From Bacteroidota bacterium (GTDB taxonomy: Bacteria; Bacteroidota; Bacteroidia; Bacteroidales; P3): DNA of 6,235 nt. Shown here piece by piece: positions 1 to 4,867 of the stretch. The notes under the pieces are model-generated. The model did not search any database. It saw nothing but the letters and a program-made list of their open reading frames with translations, and was not told where the DNA came from. The stretch lies in contig JAUNWC010000024.1 in assembly GCA_030540495.1 (NCBI GenBank), positions 1 through 6,235 on the forward strand, written 5' to 3'. The position numbers were made by a program, and so were the translations under genes. Positions within the stretch are counted from its first letter, which is position 1, and every line of letters starts with the position of its first letter.

Positions 1-562
1 AAGACTTGCATATTTTGTTTAATTCTTCTGGTAAATAATCTATTTCTATCATTTGCTTAAGATTTGTTGTAAGTTTATAACTCACTAGATTATCGGGATT
101 CATTTGAACAAGTTGTTTTTTGAAATCATCTCCTTGTTCAATATAATATTTCCTAACACTATGTACGTATTTTATATCATCATGAGAAAAAATTCTATAA
201 ACAACCCTATCCAAGCAAATACCTAAACAAAGAATATAATTATAATTTCTTCTTGGTTCTATACCATTAAATTGAAATGTACCTTTTTTGCCAAATCGGG
301 CTGTTTTTATCTCTATTTTTAGTCCGTTTTTAGTGCTTATATCAAATTCGTTATGTACGGTATCATTATCATCCTGCTCTATGTTTGTAATATCTTTACA
401 AATCTTGCGAACATATTCTTCTCCTATTTGCCCAATAGCATTTGCTTCAAAATCTTTTATTTTAGAAAAAATAGAACTATAGTCCCTACCCAAACCTAAT
501 TCATTATGTTTGCGTTCTATAATATTCTTTAGTATATTATTTAAATTATCTTTTGTTGTCAT
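1..562 (-). CDS. Probable type II restriction endonuclease, PD-(D/E)XK fold (partial, 3' end outside window)
   Basis: I read this gene by hand: an ATG at 562 opens a frame of 187 codons that runs off the left edge without a stop. The likely job is cleavage of unmethylated DNA at the site protected by the methyltransferase just upstream. Seen: a helix with Gly-Gln-Ile-Gly-Glu-Glu-Tyr at about residues 44-50, then Asp74 in EFDIS and Glu84-Ile-Lys86 in KIEIKTARFG. This gives the D-x9-E-x-K spacing of metal-dependent PD-(D/E)XK nucleases. A hydrophobic strand follows (NYILCLGI, about 108-115). The start codon overlaps the methyltransferase stop as ATGA, a normal arrangement for translational coupling and for an R-M pair. 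No signal peptide or membrane segment is seen, so the protein should be cytoplasmic. I do not recognise the subfamily or target sequence. The nuclease fold rests on a short motif plus context. Another PD-(D/E)XK DNA-repair or homing-type nuclease is possible but less likely beside a methyltransferase. Confidence 0.7.
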   Translation of the reverse strand, partial: MTTKDNLNNILKNIIERKHNELGLGRDYSSIFSKIKDFEANAIGQIGEEYVRKICKDITNIEQDDNDTVHNEFDISTKNGLKIEIKTARFGKKGTFQFNGIEPRRNYNYILCLGICLDRVVYRIFSHDDIKYVHSVRKYYIEQGDDFKKQLVQMNPDNLVSYKLTTNLKQMIEIDYLPEELNKICKS

Positions 563-1518
563 AACTTTAATTTATCGTTCAATAATTGAAAAACATTTGA
601 TTTGCCAAGATGGTAGCAAGAATTTGTTGCAAGTGTTGCATATTCTTTCCAGTTGGCAGAAGTAATAATATTAGAGACTTTTTTTCTTAAACTTTCGTCT
701 TGTGTCAGAAGTATAATTGCAATACCCGATTTATATTTTACTTCTTCAAAAGAATATACCGGAGTTATATTGTCAAAAAAAGTGGAGGAAAGATAAAAAT
801 CAGCCTTTTCGTCAAAAATCCAACGTTTTCCACATTCACGTTTTTTTGCCAATGATACAGTAACCACTTTTATTATATCATTAAAAGGCTCTTTGCCATT
901 ATTGTTATACCAACTATATTCATTGTTTTCCACCCTATGATTTTTGCTCCAAATCTGAAACACGCATTTTACATCCTTACTCTTTTTTGTAGTATAAGAA
1001 TAAAAAGTATTGGAGGGCAGAGATTCAGAAAAGATAAGGTTAAACCCCTTTACTCTATATTTTATAGAGCCTTTTCCCTTGCTATTAAAAAACATAGGAA
1101 GTATAAAACAAACGTATTCGGCTTTTTCTGCGTGATTGATAAACTCCAAAGCCATTACTCCTCTATGTCCAAAAGGAGGGTTTCCCATAACTATACAACG
1201 AGCCTTTGGCAAAGAATAGTCTAAGAAATCCGATTTGATAAACTCTTTTCTTAAAGGGGCAATATCTACTCCAATTCTTTTTTCCTTGGGGAACAAATCA
1301 TAAAAGACACCATCTCCCGCACTTGGCTCTATCCAAACAAAGTCTTTTATGTTTTCATACTTGGATATTATTTTGTTTGTCTTATTGTATAATTCTTTTG
1401 CAACTTCTTTGTTGGTAAAAAATTGGTCGAGAATGTTATCCTCGTTCTTTTTCATAGTATTACCATTGACAAAGAAGTATTGTTTGTCTGATGCAAATAT
1501 ATCCTGTTGATTACACAT
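559..1518 (-). CDS. N6-adenine DNA methyltransferase of a type II R-M system
   Basis: Transfers a methyl group from S-adenosylmethionine to adenine in a specific DNA site, protecting it from the partner nuclease. Numbered from the ATG at 1518 (319 aa): motif X-like DQFFTNKEVA at 31-40, SAM-binding motif I EPSAGDG at 64-70, an acidic residue in GVDIAP at 83-88, and catalytic motif IV NPPFG at 113-117. NPPF is typical of N6-adenine enzymes. The order X-I-IV with the remaining roughly 200 residues behind it fits the gamma (type II) arrangement, with target recognition in the C-terminal half. The size is normal for a solitary type II methyltransferase and too small for type I HsdM or type III Mod. 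The start is uncertain. ATG 1518 has only a weak AGAG upstream and lies 19 bases after the peptidase stop. An in-frame ATG at 1455 gives 298 aa, puts motif X near residue 10, and follows a -7-like box and a dyad. The stop overlaps the nuclease start by four bases. Specificity cannot be read from sequence. Confidence 0.88.
   Translation of the reverse strand: MCNQQDIFASDKQYFFVNGNTMKKNEDNILDQFFTNKEVAKELYNKTNKIISKYENIKDFVWIEPSAGDGVFYDLFPKEKRIGVDIAPLRKEFIKSDFLDYSLPKARCIVMGNPPFGHRGVMALEFINHAEKAEYVCFILPMFFNSKGKGSIKYRVKGFNLIFSESLPSNTFYSYTTKKSKDVKCVFQIWSKNHRVENNEYSWYNNNGKEPFNDIIKVVTVSLAKKRECGKRWIFDEKADFYLSSTFFDNITPVYSFEEVKYKSGIAIILLTQDESLRKKVSNIITSANWKEYATLATNSCYHLGKSNVFQLLNDKLKL
1468..1488. repeat. 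21-bp imperfect dyad, possible operator or leader hairpin
   Basis: The arms GACAAA (1468-1473) and TTTGTC (1483-1488) are perfect inverted copies. Two further pairs (AA 1475-1476 with TT 1480-1481) continue the symmetry after one mismatch, giving 8 of 10 possible pairs around the centre. It lies just downstream of the -7-like box, at the predicted transcription start. It could be a repressor-binding site or an RNA hairpin ahead of the ATG at 1455. If translation begins at 1518 instead, the same bases encode residues 11-17 of the methyltransferase. No candidate regulator gene is visible in the window. Confidence 0.35.
1494..1501 (-). promoter_or_regulatory. Possible promoter -7 element for the R-M operon
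   Basis: The minus strand reads TATATTTG here, an exact match to the Bacteroidota -7 consensus TAnnTTTG. I see no convincing TTG (-33 element) 17-23 bases upstream, so the promoter is weakly supported. If it is real, transcription would begin near 1488 and translation would have to start at the internal ATG at 1455, not at 1518. Confidence 0.35.
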
Positions 1519-1537
1519 AAGACTCTCTTTTTCTTTC

Positions 1538-3715
1538 TTACAAATTCTTTAAAATAAAGTTGGTCATCATGGTATAAAGATGGTATCTTGTGTTGCCTCC
1601 ATAAATACCATGGTTCTTATCTGGATAAGAAAATTGTAAAAACTGCTTGTTGTTCTTTATTAGTTCCGTTGTCCAATTCATAGTATTTTGATAATGAACA
1701 TTGTCGTCAGCCGTGCCGTGTATCAAAAGATAATTGCCTTCTAATAGGTTGGCGTAGTGTATAGGACAGTTGTCATCATAGCCAGAGGCATTTTCTTGTG
1801 GCGTACGCATAAAACGCTCTGTATATACATTGTCGTAACTTCTCCAATTGGTAACGGGAGCCACAGCAATGGCAGTTTTGTAGTATTCATGTCCTTTGGT
1901 TATGCAAAGAGAAGACATATAACCACCATAAGACCAACCAAAAATTCCTATTCTACTCTTATCCACAAAAGGCAAAGAACCAAAATATTTTGCTGCAGAA
2001 ATTTGGTCTTCTACTTCTATTTTTCCAAGATTAAGATAGGTGCATTTTTTGAACTTTGCTCCTCTCATTCCTGTTCCTCTACCATCCACACAGGCAACTA
2101 TATATCCTTTTTCGCTAAGCATACGAAACCACATATAGTCAAGAAAACGAGATTGAGAATTAAGCACTTCTTGTGAGCCAGGTCCTCCATAAACATAGAA
2201 AAGAACAGGGTATTTCTTACCCTCCTGCATATTTGTAGGCTTGATTATCCAATAATATAAAGTATCTCCATTTTCATTTACAAAACTATCAAACTCTTTG
2301 TCCTCTATATCGTACTCACCAAGTTTTTTATCCAAATCTTCGTTGTTTTCAAGGGTTACAAGAGTTTTTCCTTTATTATCATTTATAGTGTAAATAGTAG
2401 GAATAGTAACATTGGAAAAAGAAGAAATATAATACTTGCCATTTTTGGAAAAATCTGCGGTATAAATTCCTTGCACATCTTTGTTGGATAGTTGCTCCAA
2501 TTTCTTTCCATTAAAGTTTATTCTCAAAAGTTCTCTGTTGTAACTAAAAGATTTGGCAGCAGTAAAGTATATTTGCTTTTTTGTTTCGTCTATATAGCAG
2601 ATTTTATCCACATCATAGTTGCCGTTGGTTATAGGAGTTACTTTTTTGTTCTCTATATTTACCATATAAAGATTTTGGTATCCATTTCTTTCGGAGCGTA
2701 CTATAACGTTTTTCTTATCTTTAAGGAAAGTAACAAAATCAGGTTGTTCTATATAACATTCGTCTTTGTCTTCAAAAATTACTTGCTTTTGTAAAGTATT
2801 TACATCCACTAAGTATAATTTATAATCGTTTTGATGTCTATTAAGGAAAGTTACACAAAGAGAGTTGTCCTCCATAGTCCATTGCATACGAGGATAGTAA
2901 CGGTCTTGATAATCGTTGTCGGAGATGTTTAACTTTGTGTTTTTGTTTGTGTTAAGGTCATAAACATAAATATCCACCATAGAATTATCTTCTCCTGCCT
3001 TAGGGTACTTATACTTATAATTCACAGGATAAGTAGAATCCACGGGAAACATAGTCATATCGTATTCCCTTATTTCGCTTTCGTCAAAACGATAGTAAGC
3101 AATTTTGTCTCCCTTATTATTCCAAAAGAAACCTTTGGTTATAGCAAACTCCTCTTCATAAACCCAGTCAGTTGTGCCGTTTATTATATGGTTGTATTTG
3201 CCGTCAAAAGTTATTTGAGATGTCTTATTGGTATTTAAGTCCAAGCAATACAAGTTATTCTCAAAAACATAGGCAATCTTGTCATTGTTTGGAGAAAACT
3301 CTGCAAGCCTTATTTTCTTATCCGTAATTTTCTTTATACTTTTATCCTTTGTGTTATATAAGTAATAATCAGCCACAAAAGAATGCCTGTAAATATATTG
3401 AGAATTGGTTGCCAAAAGTACTTTTTCGTTATCGTTACTAATGGAATAATCACTTACAACAGTGTTTTTATCAAAACCAAGTGTAGAAAAATCTATATAA
3501 TAACCTATTTTTTTGCCAGTAGAGTATTCGTATTCTTCTATTCCAAAGCGAGTAAGAATGCAATAATGTTCTCCATCGGCAAGAGAACGTATCTCACTTA
3601 TAGCCTTTGGTCTAAAGGTATAATCTTTCCAAATATCCTCAAGGGTTATGTTTTTTTGTGCATAAAGAGTTACTACACCCAAAAGAGCAAGTGCAAACAA
3701 ATATATTTTTTTCAT
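1538..3715 (-). CDS. Dipeptidyl peptidase IV (S9B serine peptidase), secreted
   Basis: Removes Xaa-Pro (and Xaa-Ala) dipeptides from peptide N-termini (EC 3.4.14.5), making proline-containing peptides usable. I start at ATG 3715 (725 aa), because the longer frame begins with a TTG at 3742 and the ATG directly opens a signal peptide (Lys-Lys, hydrophobic stretch, probable cleavage after Ala19 in LYA-Q). Seen, numbered from ATG 3715: an N-terminal beta-propeller region to about residue 480 with the DWVYEEEF motif, whose Glu188-Glu189 match the pair that holds the substrate amino terminus. Then the alpha/beta-hydrolase domain with Tyr509 (VYGGPGSQ, oxyanion hole), DGRGTG, nucleophile Ser595 in GWSYGGY, Asp670 in HGTADDNV, Asn672, and His702 in DKNHGIYGG. 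The catalytic triad is complete. Length and many motifs (TERFMRTP, NTRYHLYT) match, from memory, the roughly 723-aa P. gingivalis enzyme rather than prolyl tripeptidyl peptidase. It follows a secreted unknown protein by 49 bases with no clear promoter between them, so the two are probably co-transcribed. Location is periplasm or cell surface. Confidence 0.96.
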   Translation of the reverse strand: MKKIYLFALALLGVVTLYAQKNITLEDIWKDYTFRPKAISEIRSLADGEHYCILTRFGIEEYEYSTGKKIGYYIDFSTLGFDKNTVVSDYSISNDNEKVLLATNSQYIYRHSFVADYYLYNTKDKSIKKITDKKIRLAEFSPNNDKIAYVFENNLYCLDLNTNKTSQITFDGKYNHIINGTTDWVYEEEFAITKGFFWNNKGDKIAYYRFDESEIREYDMTMFPVDSTYPVNYKYKYPKAGEDNSMVDIYVYDLNTNKNTKLNISDNDYQDRYYPRMQWTMEDNSLCVTFLNRHQNDYKLYLVDVNTLQKQVIFEDKDECYIEQPDFVTFLKDKKNVIVRSERNGYQNLYMVNIENKKVTPITNGNYDVDKICYIDETKKQIYFTAAKSFSYNRELLRINFNGKKLEQLSNKDVQGIYTADFSKNGKYYISSFSNVTIPTIYTINDNKGKTLVTLENNEDLDKKLGEYDIEDKEFDSFVNENGDTLYYWIIKPTNMQEGKKYPVLFYVYGGPGSQEVLNSQSRFLDYMWFRMLSEKGYIVACVDGRGTGMRGAKFKKCTYLNLGKIEVEDQISAAKYFGSLPFVDKSRIGIFGWSYGGYMSSLCITKGHEYYKTAIAVAPVTNWRSYDNVYTERFMRTPQENASGYDDNCPIHYANLLEGNYLLIHGTADDNVHYQNTMNWTTELIKNNKQFLQFSYPDKNHGIYGGNTRYHLYTMMTNFILKNL

Positions 3716-3764
3716 TACTGTGTGATTGTTTATAAATTTCAATAAATTAGTATTCTACAATATT

Positions 3765-4694
3765 TTATTCCATAAGGTTGTCTATCAATATGTCTTTGTA
3801 TTTTAACAAGGGGTCTATGTTTTTTCTATCCTCTGGAAAAAGAGTTTTAAGCACCCAGCGGTCTATAGCATCCGAATTTCTATATTTATTCAAAGCCAAA
3901 CGATGTACAAACTCAGTATAGTACAAGCCCCAAGTTGTTTTTTCATGTGCTCGGTAGTATTTTTGCAAAGCGGCTTTGTATTCTTGTTTTATAAATCCTT
4001 TTTGGTCGTATATAGGCGTGTTTTCCAATCCTTTGGTAACCACAAAAGAAAGTTTCTCTATTTCTCTTGTAACCAAATCATTGCGAATAAAATCAGGGTT
4101 CTTGTCCAATAGTTCATCCCTCCATTGTATTCTTTTGAAAACGTCTTCCAATTTGATAGAAAGTTGTGCATGCCAATATGTAGGTATGTCATGCTCATCT
4201 ATCCAGCCTCCGCGGTAATAAGCATAAAGGTCGGTTAAATAGCCTTTTAGTTGATTGTATAGGAAGGCAGGTTGCACCTCTATAGCGTAAGAAGTATCCT
4301 CGTAGGACATAATTCTATAACCATATTTGAAATATTCTTTTTCAAAATTTTTCATTCCCGAACGTATTCCACTTATAACCTCTATATCATTGACTTTTAA
4401 GGCTCTTATCTGTTCGTCTGACCAAGTCTTATGCAAAGTATTTGTTTTGTCTTCGCAGGAGAGTTCGTGATAAAAATACAAAAGTTGATAAGCCCAATCC
4501 GCACATTCTTTGTCGTTTTTAAACTCTGCTTTAAAAAGATTTGTTGCCTTCAATATTACATCTCTTTCAGAAAAAGGCAGTTTGGACAAATCCTCTGCAA
4601 ACTTAGTTAGTTTTGCATCGTCCAAAAACTCTGTATTTTGTGCTTGTCCCATTAGACAAAAGAACATTACAAGTGCAAAAAATATTTTTTTCAT
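3765..4694 (-). CDS. Secreted protein of unknown function
   Basis: I do not recognise this 309-aa protein. I start at ATG 4694. The open frame reaches a TTG at 4703, but the ATG opens a clean signal peptide (MKKIFF, hydrophobic to about residue 16, probable cleavage after Ala18 in GQA-Q). Cys13 lies inside the hydrophobic segment without a proper lipobox, so a lipoprotein is unlikely. The mature part is rich in charged and aromatic residues (for example AYQLLYFYHEL near 68-78 and LYAYYRGGW near 156-164), looks mostly alpha-helical, and has no further membrane segment, repeats or obvious catalytic motif. It probably acts in the periplasm or outside the cell. A Bacteroidota promoter lies upstream (4742-4775). 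GAGG precedes the ATG closely, and AAAGGA lies further upstream. It sits 49 bases ahead of dipeptidyl peptidase IV on the same strand, so a shared transcript is likely. A link to peptide use is inference from position only. Confidence 0.88.
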   Translation of the reverse strand: MKKIFFALVMFFCLMGQAQNTEFLDDAKLTKFAEDLSKLPFSERDVILKATNLFKAEFKNDKECADWAYQLLYFYHELSCEDKTNTLHKTWSDEQIRALKVNDIEVISGIRSGMKNFEKEYFKYGYRIMSYEDTSYAIEVQPAFLYNQLKGYLTDLYAYYRGGWIDEHDIPTYWHAQLSIKLEDVFKRIQWRDELLDKNPDFIRNDLVTREIEKLSFVVTKGLENTPIYDQKGFIKQEYKAALQKYYRAHEKTTWGLYYTEFVHRLALNKYRNSDAIDRWVLKTLFPEDRKNIDPLLKYKDILIDNLME

Positions 4695-4741
4695 TATCCT
4701 CAATGTTTTTATTTCCTTTAAAGGTAACTAATAACAAGTTG

Positions 4742-4775
4742 CAAAGTTAAGAAAAAATAAACAAAACTTCCCAAT
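4742..4775 (-). promoter_or_regulatory. Bacteroidota-type promoter for the secreted protein / DPP IV unit
   Basis: The minus strand has TAACTTTG at 4749-4742, an exact TAnnTTTG -7 element. A -33 TTG (in ATTG, 4775-4772) lies 22 bases before it, within the 17-23 base spacing known for Flavobacterium and Bacteroides promoters. Transcription should begin near 4735, leaving a leader of about 40 bases before ATG 4694. The -33 element lies within the loop of the preceding terminator hairpin. Confidence 0.6.
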
Positions 4776-4797
4776 CTTATATTGAAAAGTTTTGTTT
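4751..4797 (-). terminator. Intrinsic terminator after acyl-CoA dehydrogenase
   Basis: On the minus strand an 11-bp perfect stem (AAACAAAACTT, arms 4797-4787 and 4769-4759) encloses a 17-base loop that can itself form a 4-bp stem (CAAT/ATTG). TTATTTTTTC follows at once (4758-4751... as the T-run). The stem is AT-rich, but its length and the T-run fit a Rho-independent terminator. It lies about 70 bases past the acyl-CoA dehydrogenase stop and just ahead of the next promoter. Confidence 0.65.
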
Positions 4798-4800
4798 GTT

Positions 4801-4815
4801 ACAGGCACAGCCTGT
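4801..4815. repeat. Small perfect hairpin (6-bp stem)
   Basis: ACAGGC and GCCTGT pair around a 3-base loop. It lies in the 3' untranslated region of the acyl-CoA dehydrogenase, four bases upstream (in transcript order) of the terminator stem. On the minus strand it is not followed by a T-run, so it is not a terminator by itself. It may protect the transcript 3' end or assist termination. Confidence 0.5.
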
Positions 4816-4825
4816 TTTATAAGAC

Positions 4826-4840
4826 GCATAAGCCTTATGC
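4826..4840. repeat. Second small perfect hairpin (6-bp stem)
   Basis: GCATAA and TTATGC pair around a 3-base GCC loop. It has the same 6-3-6 geometry as the neighbouring hairpin at 4801-4815, ten bases away, but an unrelated stem sequence. It lies in the 3' untranslated region of the acyl-CoA dehydrogenase. The function is unknown. Confidence 0.45.
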
Positions 4841-4867
4841 CAACCTATGCTAACTTATCATAACCTA

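Noticed and set aside
559..1518. Type I HsdM, type III Mod or phage orphan methyltransferase
   Set aside because: Size and motif layout fit a compact type II enzyme, no specificity subunit is present, and a nuclease-like gene is coupled to it.
3716..3742. TTG at 3742 as start of dipeptidyl peptidase IV
   Set aside because: It would put nine residues before a typical Met-Lys-Lys signal peptide; ATG 3715 gives the family length.
3383..3745. Plus-strand open frames of 64-139 codons opposite the large genes
   Set aside because: Each lies antisense to a well-supported gene, has no recognisable domain, and reflects low stop density opposite AT-rich coding sequence.
3716..3764. Separate promoter for dipeptidyl peptidase IV
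   Set aside because: Only degenerate AT-rich sequence such as TAATTTAT is present, with no TAnnTTTG and no spaced TTG, so co-transcription is simpler.
4640..4694. Lipoprotein signal in the secreted unknown protein (Cys13)
   Set aside because: The residues before the Cys (Met-Phe-Phe) do not form a lipobox, and a better cleavage site (GQA-Q) follows.
4695..4703. TTG at 4703 as start of the secreted unknown protein
   Set aside because: ATG 4694 directly opens the signal peptide and is the stronger codon, although spacing from AAAGGA would permit the TTG.
4801..4820. Plus-strand terminator (ACAGGC/GCCTGT stem followed by TTTTAT)
   Set aside because: It has the form of a weak terminator, but no plus-strand gene leads into it; at most it would stop antisense transcription.
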